Positions 29,437-38,114 of a stretch of DNA of 64,000 nt are shown piece after piece (position 1 is the first letter of the stretch; each line of letters opens with the position of its first letter). The DNA is from Emiliania huxleyi CCMP1516. Lineage: Eukaryota; Haptophyta; Isochrysidales; Noelaerhabdaceae. The stretch spans positions 364,817 to 428,816 of the forward strand of contig NW_005195584.1 in assembly GCF_000372725.1 (NCBI RefSeq). The letters are read 5' to 3'. The translations under genes were made by a program, and so were the position numbers. The notes below the pieces were generated by a model. It did not search any database. It was not told where the DNA came from and was given only the letters and a program-made list of their open reading frames with translations.

Positions 29437-30242
29437 GTACCTTGAGCGGCGCCATCATCGACAAATATGGGCGAGACGGAAACCAAACTCGTGCTTGATG
29501 ACGGTGCGGTCGGTCGCGGTACCGTACGCGGAATTGGCGTGCGCGAGTATAGGCAGCCCGCTCTTCGCGAGAGTGGAGAGCGTGGGTGTGCGATGTGTGT
29601 AGACTGGACCCGTGCTGTCCAAAGAGACTAGAGAGGAGCCCCCGGTGGAGAGCGGGAGCCAAGAGCCGAATCTCTGGGAGAGAGCTCTCTAATCTCTGCT
29701 CTCTCTCTGGCACGTGGCAGCCTCACTGCACTCTTGAAACTCTTCTCTAAACCTCTCTCTATCTTTATCTCTGGTACACGGCGCGTAGTACGGCCGCACC
29801 CCGCCCCGCATAGACCACACTCCACAGTGCCACAGAGGCCACCTAAATAAATAAATAACGGACACCTCTACTTACTGTGAGATGGGTAAAAAGGAACAGG
29901 TCCCCGCCCTTGCGATCTTTGTGCAGGGTTGCGTCGCAAGGGTTCTTTGTGGGTGTGGTCGGCCACTAGCCGGGGTCGTCCTCCCGAGATGGGGGACTAG
30001 CACTAGCCGTCTTCCACATGGTCCCTCGGGTCCCTGCTGCTCCTAATCTCTTCGTACATCCTCCTGCTGATCTCCGCAACATCCTGCTCCCTCCCTCGTA
30101 GCACCTTAGTTAAATTAATAAATTATTTGGCCGGCCGTCCGGTCGAGGCTCGAGCGGGTCGTACGAGCGTGGCACATGAGTTTCCCTGCATAAGTGTTGC
30201 ATTGTCTCTCGATTTTGGTAACAAGCAGGGCATGTGGGCGTG
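29437..30242. other. Intergenic region with CTCT-rich tract
   Basis: No gene. 29625-29770 is CT/GA-rich simple sequence (agagagctctctaatctctg-like), and 29840-29880 has a taaataaataaata tract. Between the 3' ends of the flanking genes. Confidence 0.4.
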
Positions 30243-31867
30243 TCAACCATCTCGCGCAGTCTCTCTGCTGATCGCCCCAGGCGGCCCGGCCTCGAGCCCA
30301 GCCTCGCCAGCGACGACAAATGCGGCGGCGGCGGCGACGTAGAGCACCGACACGAGCACCCCGAGTGTCGGCGCGAGCTCGAAGCCTTGGTCTCTCAGCA
30401 GCACACCGATGGCGAGCGGCGCAAGGTTTCCCACCAGCGTGAGCGTCGAAAACACGCCTTGAGACAGCCCCTGCAGCCGCGCCGGCGTGGCCGCCTGCAG
30501 CGCAGCCACCGTCGGGCCGAACCAGCTCTCCGCCGCAAGGTACTCGAGGAAGAGGGCGGCGAGGGAGAGCTGAAGCGTCGGCGCGCTCAGCGCGGCCAGC
30601 CAAAACGGCACTGCGACCAGAGAGCCGGCCGCAGGAACCCACTGGCGAGCCCTCGGCTCCGCGGCTCCGCGGCGGTCTGCGAGGGCGCCGCCGCCGAGCG
30701 CAGAGGCGGCGCCGGCGACGCCGTTGACGGACGCCTTGAGTAGCGCGAACTGGGCGCCGATCTCGTCGGGGAAGGCGCCTGATGCGGCGGCGGGGCTCAG
30801 CAGCAGACTGCAGCTCCTCTCGGCTGGCTGCGGCGGGGTGGGGCGCCTCGGTAAAAGGGGACAACCCACACGCCGAGCGCGAAGCCGGCGAGGAAGCGGA
30901 GCGCGGAGGCGGCGAGGAGCCAGCGGACGACCGGCGGCGCGAGGAGCTCGCTCAGGTCGTCTCGCAGCGAGGAGAGGGCGCTAACCTGCTGCGCCGTCGC
31001 AGCCTCCTCTCCCGCCGCTTCCTCCCTGCCCTCGCTGGCCACGGGCGGGAGGGAAGGCAGCGCGACCGCGGCGATCAGGGCGACGCCGACGCCGGTCGCG
31101 CCGGCGAGCTGCGACACGCCGCGCCAGCCGAGTGGCCCGTCGAGGAGGATGGAGAGCGCCGCCAGCCCGCCTCCGATGTAGACACCCGACGAGTAGACTC
31201 CGAGGACGGTGGCGCGCGAGGAGGGGGCGGAGATCCGGCCGAGGGCGACGTAGGCCGCGGGGTTGCAAAACGCCTGCGAGAAGCCAAGCAGGAAGCGCGA
31301 GCCGAGCACGTCGCCGAAGCTCGAGGCCGCCGCCTGCCACAGCATGGCGAGCGACCAGAGCACGCCCGAGGTGGGCAGCAGGGTGCGGGCGTCCGCCTTG
31401 TCGACGGCGAGGCCGGCGAGGAATGAGGCGAACGAGAAGACGGCAGCGAAGCCGAGGGACGCCAACAGCCCGTACTGCGCCTGGTCGAAACCCAGCTCCA
31501 CATTCATGAAAGCTCGCGACGCCTCGGCCACCGCCGCCGCGGGCTGGCCGGCGCGGTCAGTAAAGTCGACGAGGTAAAAGATTAGGGACCGGGACCACTG
31601 GTTGACGGTGAAGAGCGCGAGGAGGGATCCGACACACGCGGCTTGCCTCACGGGCGACAAGGGCACCAGCGGTCTGTCATCTTCAGGAGCTGCCGAGAGA
31701 TGCAGCTGCCGCCGCCGCCGCCGTGGCTGCAACAGTGACGCGTACGAGGAGCGGGTGGGAGGAGCCGCCACCGTATCGTACGGCGTGCTCGATTTGCTCA
31801 TGCGGAGCGCCGGCCGCCGGGGCGAGACCAGCGAGCAGCAGCAACACGCAAGAACAAACAGCACCAT
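30243..31867 (-). CDS. Major facilitator superfamily transporter, two exons, GC-AG intron
   Basis: Exons 31867-30847 and 30778-30243 join over a 68-nt GC-AG intron (CGAG|GCGCCC...TCAG|GCGCCT), restoring PFYR + GAFPDEIGAQFALLKASV and giving 518 residues. The N-terminal half has six helices with SLLALFTVNQWSRSLIFYLV, a loop-2 MFS-like stretch (FASFLAGLAVDKADARTLLP) and VLGSRFLLGFSQAFCNPAAY. The C-terminal half includes GVAGAASALGGGALADRRGA, the second loop-2-type motif, and further helices to the end. It resembles the Spinster-like/organic-solute branch, but substrate cannot be told. A hydrophobic Cys-rich start (MVLFVLACCCCSLVSPRRP) could be a signal for plastid or ER insertion. Without splicing the protein would stop after helix 7. 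Confidence 0.85.
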
Positions 31868-32061
31868 TTGCTTCCGAGGGGGACCTTGCCCCTACCCAGG
31901 GCGCACGACGCGCTGAGTTGCCAGGAACGGCAACTGGGGTCCGTTCTGACTAGACACGTTCTGGCCCTCGCCATTCTGATCATTCCTGGAACACCCTCGG
32001 ACCGACCCAGGTGGCCGGCCGGGTAAAACCCGGGTATACCCGAGAATTCTCAGGTACTCAG

Positions 32062-32256
32062 GTATATATACCCGAAAAATACCCGGAGAATGACGACGGC
32101 TTCATTGATACGCGCTGGGTCGAGCTCGAGGAGCTGTACGACAACTCTCTGCGGCAAGCAGAACCTGAACCTGGCACTCAAGGCGTACCGTACCGCACGG
32201 CGGAGAAAAAGGCGGTGGACGACGCCATTGTCGGCTTTGAAGAGGATGACGAATAG
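32062..32256 (+). CDS. C-terminal exon of an unidentified acidic protein
   Basis: A 64-codon frame entered after ctcag at 32057-32061 reads VYIPEKYPENDDGFIDTRWV, then ELEELYDNSLRQAEPEP and KKAVDDAIVGFEEDDE, ending at TAG 32254-32256. Codon choice and the even acidic composition look like real coding sequence, but there is no ATG and no upstream exon is recognisable. The piece lies between two copies of gccattctgatcattcc (31970-31990 and 32450-32467), so it may have been carried by a repeat or be a gene relic. Family not recognised. Confidence 0.45.
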   Translation, partial: VYIPEKYPENDDGFIDTRWVELEELYDNSLRQAEPEPGTQGVPYRTAEKKAVDDAIVGFEEDDE

Positions 32257-32532
32257 GAGGCGGCATAATCGTGTGGTGAGTGCTTTGAGTGGGCGGCTGT
32301 CCCGTATATTGGTTATTGCAATATAAGGGCTGTTCGTCGTTGTGCCTGTCTGCTGCTAGTGGAGAGAGAGAGAGGCTCCGGGTCTCAGCGCCTCAGGCGG
32401 GCCCAGTGGCCGGTGTTCTGAACGTTCGGAGAACGCATTCCCAGCCTTGCCATTCTGATCATTCCCCTTACCTTGTCAACTCAGACGACGCGACGGCGCA
32501 CGACGTGCGCCACTTACGTGCTTACCCAACAA
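32257..32532. other. Short intergenic stretch with second copy of a 17-bp repeat
   Basis: Holds gccattctgatcattcc at about 32450-32467, the partner of the copy near 31970-31990. No gene seen. Confidence 0.35.
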
Positions 32533-33850
32533 GAGTCACGACTCTCACAGTGATTTGGGCTCGGAGGTGTGGACAAACCAGATCCCACTATGTTATATCA
32601 TAGGATATAACATACTGAGATACCAGGCTCTTCCCTGGCATATCAGCTATCAAGAAACCGTCGGACTTCTAGGAGGAGGAGCTCTGTGTTCTGCTTTTTC
32701 GACATATCCCACAGAAAACATCCGGGCCATGGGAATATCGGTCCAGACACTCTGGGTTCTGGTTTTTCGAGGTGTGAACGATCTCCCCGTGGAGGGGTCA
32801 TTCCGGCGGAATGACCCTTCATTAACTAATCGGATTCCGAATGGGTCGAACGGGAGTACTAAGACAGCAGCATGTTCTGGGTGGGAGGAACCCTTTGGGG
32901 GGAACCGTTTTATCGCTCCAGGCATTATGGTTTCTGGTTTCTGGTTTCTGCTCCGAAAGCGAGGTTGGCGGCGCGCCGCGCTGCCACGCACTTTTGTGGC
33001 TCACGGGAGGGAGGCCTGCGATGCGGTCGAGTCCGCCAGGCTGCCGCGATCCCGAGCGGAAACGCCGTGGCAGCCAACATGGCTGCCTCGTGCATCGGAC
33101 GCCGACCGGCGGGGCCGTTGCTTGTCATGCCCAAGCCCTGAAAGGCTGAGCTGTGAAAGGCAGGCGTTGTGCGAGTGTTTTGAGTACCTATCGCCTATCA
33201 ATAGAGTGTTTGGATCTACTCTGTTGGAGACAGAAAGAAGCTCTATCACAACGTCGGCGGAGCGGCCAATGCGCGCGGCGATCTTGAGGGCACCACCAGG
33301 AGCTGGCAAGGCCTCATCGCACGCTACCACACGTGCCGATCCGTGCCGAGAATTGCCCGCACCCGGCGTTGACAACCTCAGCTTAACACTCATCACCAGT
33401 CGCGACCAATCGGAGCAGAAACCAGAAACCAGAACGCAGATCCCGTTCCGTTTTCGCGGTTCCCATTTGAAAAAAAAATCGGAGGGGGTACACCTGTTCA
33501 TTGGCCGGAATGAGCTCATTAGGACGAAGCGGGAGATGTCTTCACACCGCAGAAACCAGACCCACAGGCAGATCCCACGGGAAATCGAGGCGGGTGTCCC
33601 AGAAAACAGATCCCAGAAAAAACAGAGCGCGCCGCAGAAACCGACCGACCCCTGGGTTTTCGGCTATGGGAAACCGCCATGGGAAACCGCAGCAGAAACC
33701 CTATGGGAAACCGACGTCTGGTATCTGCTTTGTCCACGAATGTGGGCTCGGCAGCTTGTCAGCCCTCAGCCGATGCTGGGGCCGGTCCTACCTGTAGCCG
33801 AGAGAGCCCGCGCCGATGAGTTCGACGCGGTCGGGGGGCCTTGCGGAGAG
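32533..33850 (+). repeat. Dispersed repeat family member (copy of 51006-51136) interrupted by an insertion
   Basis: 32533-32564 (tcacgactctcacagtgatt...) and 33744-33850 (gggctcggcagcttgtcagc...) match, in the same order and orientation, the continuous sequence at 51006-51136. The 1.18 kb between them is absent from the 51-kb copy. Confidence 0.85.
32565..33742. mobile_element. Non-autonomous TIR DNA transposon (~1.18 kb) with 8-9-bp target duplication
   Basis: The insertion is bounded by direct repeats tGGGCTCGG (32556-32564 and 33743-33751; 9 bp, or 8 bp without the T). The empty target is present once at 51 kb. Its ends are inverted repeats: GTGGACAAACCAGATCCCA (32569-32587) against the reverse complement of 33719-33737, GTGGACAAAGCAGATACCA, 17 of 19 identical. 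The interior has many short cagaaacc/gaaaccg direct repeats, a gggtcattcc/ggaatgaccc hairpin (32795-32817) and no transposase. The long frame that crosses it is fortuitous. The target size suggests Mutator-like (9 bp) or hAT (8 bp); the termini do not decide. It depends on a transposase supplied elsewhere. Confidence 0.8.
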
Positions 33851-34135
33851 GTCGCCCTGTTCACGCGCGCGCGAGACGTGCAGACAGGGTTGCCAGGTGA
33901 GAGCGAATGGCGCGGTTCACGCCTCGCACAACAGAGAGAGAGATGCGCTCTGCATGGTGGGACATAAAAGAGAGCGAGTACTTGGGCGAGTAGGCCGTGC
34001 GGTCGACGCTGTTTTAGCCCCCCGCTACCCGGTTGGCCCTGTTCACGCGCGCGCGAGACGTGCAGACAGGGTTGCCAGGTCGCAGGTGAGAGCGAATGGC
34101 GCGGTTCACGCCTCGCACAACAGAGAGAGAGATGT
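33845..34135 (+). repeat. ~180-bp spaced direct duplication
   Basis: 33845-33945 and 34027-34133 share about 95 bases: ccctgttcacgcgcgcgcga, gacgtgcagacagggttgcc, then gagcgaatggcgcggttcac and cacaacagagagagagat. A partial third, inverted copy occurs at about 50845-50872. Flanked to the right (34187-34470) by gaaa-type microsatellite. Confidence 0.85.
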
Positions 34136-34186
34136 TTTGACGTGTGAGAGAGATTTTTAGCAATACCTGTTTGTGTTTGACGTGTG

Positions 34187-34480
34187 TGTGCGCGTAAAGA
34201 AAGAAAGAAAGAAAACAGACAAACCCAAACGAGGGATGTGTGTGCCTGTCGTGCCCCCGGCTCGGACATAAAATTCTTTTCCACTTGGTGTACCTGTGTT
34301 AGTGCCAGTGCGCGCCGGTCCCGTGCCCTGTGTAAAAGAAAGAAAGAACACAGAGAACCACCCAAACGAAGGATAGGGGAGGAGGACAGGGTCCACACCT
34401 GCACGAGCAGGATTTTGGAAGGACGTGCCCTGTATAAATAAATAAATACAACGGACATCCCAAGCTCGGGCTGAAAAAAA
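34187..34480. repeat. GAAA/TAAA microsatellite patches
   Basis: Short arrays of gaaagaaagaaag and aataaataaata separated by unique sequence, with repeated cagacaaacccaaacgagg / cacccaaacgaagga-type phrases. No coding function. Confidence 0.7.
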
Positions 34481-34558
34481 GAAAGAAAACAGACACCCCA
34501 AGGGAGGGGTGGGAGAACGGCACGCCGCCACCACACAGGGATTTTAAGGAGAGGGGTG
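34481..34558 (-). repeat. Dispersed repeat (reverse complement of 46739-46822)
   Basis: Contains ggcacgccgccaccacacag followed by ggattttaaggagaggggtg; the reverse complement appears at 46739-46822 with few changes, including the flanking gaaaacagacaccccaaggg part. Confidence 0.85.
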
Positions 34559-34636
34559 TGGTGCGCTAGCCGTCGCCCACCCTTGGGCGTCCGCCTCTTC
34601 CTATCTCACTTCGCAGTCTCTCTCCCATTCTTGCCG

Positions 34637-34795
34637 CGACCTTCATGCCACCTCTCGGTCGTCCCACTCTCGTCGTTCTCTCTCTTGTCGCTTCTTCCTC
34701 TGTCGCGTCGCTCTCCTCTGCCTCGTTCTGCGCCGCCGCCGCCGCCTGCCGTTCCCTTGTTCTCTCGGCTTCTTTCGCCTCTCGGCGCAGCTCCA
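34637..34795 (+). repeat. Dispersed repeat, copy B (matches 20420-20580)
   Basis: Near-identical for ~120 bases to the reverse complement of 20420-20580, including an ATG-initiated MPPLGRPTLVVLSLVASSSV frame that runs on as SLSSASFCAAAAACRSL. Could be part of a mobile element or a shared gene 5' end. Confidence 0.85.
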
Positions 34796-35582
34796 CCCTC
34801 CTTGCTGCATATCCTGGCCCCTCGAGTCTATCGCTCGCGCTGGGTCGAGGACAGGCCGGTTGTAAAATTCTTTTCCACTTCGATCTCTACAAAGAGTTTA
34901 GGTACTTCTTGCTTGGCCGGACCGCTCGGAGCACTTGGAGCACTTGGAGTGCAGTCTCGGACCTCATGCTGAAATTCTGCAAAAACCTGGCCGGCCCCTG
35001 CCCAGACGTGGGTATTGCTAAAAATCTCTCTCTCTGCCCTGCCCCTACCTACCTACCTACCTACCTACCCTACTTATGGGAAACTAAAAAAGAAATCACC
35101 GGGGGTGAAGGTGGGGTACTATACCAACTAAAGTGATGGATGGTGGTACTCTCCTGCAACCACAGTCCTTCCTGTGACATGGCAGGCCACTCTCAGGCCC
35201 TACATGCTACAAGCATCAGATCACCCTTTTGGGGCCGTTTGACATCGTGATTTCCCCGGAAATTTTCTTTTTCTGCTGTGAAAATTCCAGCGTGAAGAGA
35301 GGGGAAAACCCGACGGGAGGGCGCAGACATACCCTACCTACCCCGGCATGAGGTCCGCCCAAGCAAAAATACAATAAACGTAAGTTTCGAAAGCTCATCA
35401 GCTGGCCACGTCACGGCCAGCAGCCGGCGAGCCTGCCTTGCTCTGTCTCTCACCCTCCGCTCTCGTCTCAGGAGTCTCATCACGTCGGTGGGAGATGCGC
35501 TGTGGGCTCGGGATTGCCACCAGTTTCCAACACCGCAGAGCATCAACCGCAACTTTCGCTGTAGGGATCCCTAGGTGCGGCC

Positions 35583-35712
35583 TCGCTCTCTTTCTCTCTC
35601 TCTCTCTCTCGCTCACTCACTCTCTCCCTCCCTCCCTCCCTCCCTCCCTCCCTCACTCCCTCCCTCCCTCCCTCCCTCTTTCTCTCTCTCCCTCTCTCTT
35701 TCTCGCTCTCCA
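35583..35712. repeat. CT/CCCT pyrimidine microsatellite
   Basis: About 130 bases of ctctctct grading into (ctcc)n and (ccct)n and back; almost no purines on this strand. Confidence 0.95.
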
Positions 35713-35762
35713 GCGTGGTCTGCACCTTAGCTCGTGATACGGCCTCGCTGCAGTCTCGACGT

Positions 35763-35828
35763 GTCGGCTGCCTCTAACTTCGAGGGTGCCTCTCTGTCGG
35801 CTGCCTCTAACTTCGAGGGTGCCTCTCT
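35763..35828. repeat. 33-bp tandem duplication
   Basis: Two exact head-to-tail copies of a 33-base unit starting gtcggctgcctctaacttcg and ending gagggtgcctctct. Confidence 0.95.
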
Positions 35829-36009
35829 CTAGGCTGCCCCGCTGTATTCTGACCGCCGCTCGCTCACGCGTTTCGCGCCGATAGGTGTTTGCTCGTGTAT
35901 GCCTCCGCTTGGCGTGCAGCTGCTTGTATAAGCCACCGCCGATCGGTGATTAGATGCGACCAGAGAGTATACTGCCGCGGGTAGTCACCTCGGTCAGGCC
36001 CCCCTGCCT

Positions 36010-36062
36010 GGTGCGTGGTCGAGCCCCGCGGCAGGTTCCTTATAATGACTCGACCACGCACC
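36010..36062. other. Perfect 14-bp-stem hairpin
   Basis: ggtgcgtggtcgag (36010-36023) is the exact reverse complement of ctcgaccacgcacc (36049-36062), separated by 25 bases. No gene neighbour explains it. It could be a transcript structure or the ends of a small element. Confidence 0.85.
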
Positions 36063-36278
36063 GGTGTGGGGGGCCCTCGTTTTTGTCTGAGATCAGGCAC
36101 CGCCGAGAAGAGATCACACGAGATGCCGATGCAGATGTGTCATGCAGATGTGGTGCGTGCGCTCTCACTTCCCACGTGGCTCCCCTCGCCCAAGCCGCAG
36201 GTGTGATGGACAAATCACCACGCATGGTTCCGGAAGCAGGTTTGGCGCCGTGCCCTACCCGGTAGTGATCCTGTCCGG

Positions 36279-36984
36279 TCACGGTGGGTCACAAAGTCGC
36301 ACATCATTGCCTGTTCGTCCTCTCCTCCCTTTCCCAGTCCTGGGCGGTGCCCCCCTGGCTTGCGCCCTGCTGCGACCTCGGCTGCCCTCGCAGCAGCCTC
36401 CCTCGCCGCTGTCGCCACGCGACCTTCGCCGCAGCTGCGCGAGTGCCGCCGCCTCTTCCACCGTCGCCAACTCTTCCCTCGCCCTCGCCGCTGCTGCCGC
36501 CCTCTCCGCTTCTGCCGCCCTCTCCGCTGCTGCCACCCTCTCCGCTGCTGCCGCCCTCTCCCTTTCCTGCCGCCGCGGCCGCTCCGCTGCCGCGCCACCG
36601 CTGCTGCCGGCCTCTGCTCCTCCGCCACCCTCTCCTCCGCCAGCCGTGCCACCTCCCGGATGACCCTCTCCACTGCGCGGCTCCTCCTCCTACCGCTGCT
36701 GCTCCTACACGCGGCGCTTCCCTGGCGGGCCCTCCTCCGCGACCGCCTTTCGCTTCGCCGCATTCTTCTGCGTCCGCGCGGTGGTGGGGCGCGGCGCTGG
36801 AGCGGTCTCGTCGTCGCTGGAGCCCGCCGGAGTCTCGTCGGCGAGGGAGCTCGAAGCGCGCTTCTTGGCTCCCGCCGTGCGCTTGGCTCCCGCCGCCGGC
36901 TTCCGCTCGATGAGTACGTACGCGGCCGCCTTGAGCAGCGGCGGCAGCGTCGGCAGCGGCGTCTGCGGTGGCGGCGGCTGCCGG
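36279..36984 (-). CDS. Hypothetical basic/coiled-coil protein, fragmentary, 5' end in gap
   Basis: Read leftwards from the gap, one frame (36984-36705) gives LIERKPAAGAKRTAGAKKRA, then SSSLADETPAGSSDDETAPA and KRKAVAEEGPPGKRRV, which looks like a Lys/Arg- and Ser/Asp-rich nuclear protein. Further left, other frames carry coiled-coil-like stretches (VIREVARLAEERVAEEQ near 36620; ARAREELATVEEAAALAQL near 36470). The change of frame suggests introns or errors in this low-complexity GCC/GCT-rich DNA. I cannot assemble a single reading and do not recognise the family. The FSH hydrolase on the other strand also has its 5' end in the gap, so the two would be divergent. Confidence 0.35.
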
Positions 36985-37084
36985 NNNNNNNNNNNNNNNN
37001 NNNNNNNNNNNNNNNNNNNNNNNNNNNNNNNNNNNNNNNNNNNNNNNNNNNNNNNNNNNNNNNNNNNNNNNNNNNNNNNNNNNN
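36985..37084. other. Assembly gap (100 N)
   Basis: A 100-base run of N, the conventional size for a gap of unknown length. It removes the 5' part of the FSH hydrolase gene. Confidence 1.
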
Positions 37085-37416
37085 CGCTCAGCCTCCTCTC
37101 GATGCGAGACCCCTCCTTCGCCTCGCGCGTCCCCGCCCCTCGCTTTGCCATCCTCCTCTCCTGCCGCCTCTCTCGCCACACCGAACACTCCGAGCTTGTC
37201 GCTGGCGCGGCTGCTGCGCCGCTGCCGCTGCCATCGCTCGTGCTGTACGGCGGCAAGGACACAGACGTGCCGCCGGCAATGACGCGCGAGCTCATGGCGA
37301 CACTCGACCCCGCGGGGGTGCGCGAGATTTATTTGCCGCTGGGAGGGCACCGCGTGCCCAACCTGGGCGAGGAGGAAGTGGCGGTATTTAGGCGCTTCTT
37401 GAAAAGCGTACAGTAA
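37085..37416 (+). CDS. FSH-family serine hydrolase (FSH1/OVCA2-like), C-terminal part
   Basis: Only the last ~109 codons are visible; the rest is in the N gap. The sequence reads VPAPRFAILLSCRLSRHTEH, then LPLPSLVLYGGKDTDVPPAM and VREIYLPLGGHRVPNLGEEE, ending FRRFLKSVQ. This is the second half of the FSH alpha/beta-hydrolase fold, with the catalytic Asp in GGKDTDVP and the catalytic His in GGHRVP. The nucleophilic Ser (usually GFSQG) must lie in the gap. FSH proteins are small esterases/serine hydrolases of mostly unknown substrate. The visible part is intronless. Confidence 0.75.
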
Positions 37417-38114
37417 CAAGAAGCGAAGGCCGAAGCAGTAACTCACACTGCCACAGGACGGGGGCACGCTCTCACTATCCATCTTCTCTCGTGTACGGCT
37501 TTATCTCGAGGTGGCGGAGCACACTTCCACTTGCGAGAGGTTCAGAGAGGAGCATGTGAGAGATGTTACTGAGATGACAGATGTGCAGGAGATGTGTGAT
37601 CTGTGATCTGTGAGGGGCCGCCCGCAGGCGCATTTTGTATACCGAGGCGGTGCCCGGTGCCGAGCGCAGGCAGAGCCCCGCACCGGTCGGCGGGACCTTA
37701 ACGCGCTTAAGGTCCTCCGGGCCCCTTTAGGGAGGCAAACCCTGGCCGGCCCTTAGAACCCCAGGTAAGGCCCAGGTGTGGCCTAGGGCATCAGAAGGGA
37801 CCAAGAGGAGTCCAGTCTGAGCCATAGAGCCCATGTCTTTGCCCCCGAAGGTCGTGTTCAAATGCCCGGAACGGACGTTACAGTGGTGTCCGGCCGGCGC
37901 GATCACCGAGCTGTGACGCTCAGGGAAGCCGGTTGAGGGACTGGTTTCTTTGCCCAGGGCTGGCCTTCCCCCCAGGCTGGATCAGCTGAGCAAGGTTTGG
38001 GGAGAATCCCCCGGTCAGATCTTCAGATATTTTGACGGATGACCGAAATCACCCCGTTTTTGACGCCATCCCGGTGCAGGAGATCGATTCGACTGTGCCT
38101 TGGTCTATCCAGGT
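37417..38114. other. Intergenic region with hairpin and dispersed repeat
   Basis: Contains ggaccttaa-cgcgc-ttaaggtcc (37692-37714, 9-bp stem) and the dispersed repeat at 37935-38060. No gene; lies between two 3' ends. Confidence 0.45.
37935..38060 (+). repeat. Dispersed repeat (matches 46913-47042)
   Basis: Shares ctggatcagctgagcaaggt, ttggggagaatcc and gatcttcagatattttgacg with 46913-47042 in the same order; identity is about 85 percent over ~110 bases, and both copies end at cccgttttt. Confidence 0.85.

Larger units (their letters stand above)
34800..36278. other. Repeat-rich intergenic region
   Basis: No gene recognised over 1.5 kb. It contains a (CTAC)n array at 35047-35072, a long pyrimidine tract at 35583-35712, a 33-bp tandem duplication at 35763-35828 and a 14-bp-stem hairpin at 36010-36062. 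Some open frames exist only in the simple repeats. Confidence 0.5.

Noticed and set aside
32555-33967. 470-codon plus-strand frame
   Set aside because: It crosses both borders of the TIR element and its target duplication, contains many short repeats and shows no domain; stop-poor by chance.
36142-37391. Long Leu/Pro/Arg-rich plus-strand frames crossing the second gap
   Set aside because: GCC/GCT simple repeats and N bases produce them; only the part after the gap matches a family.
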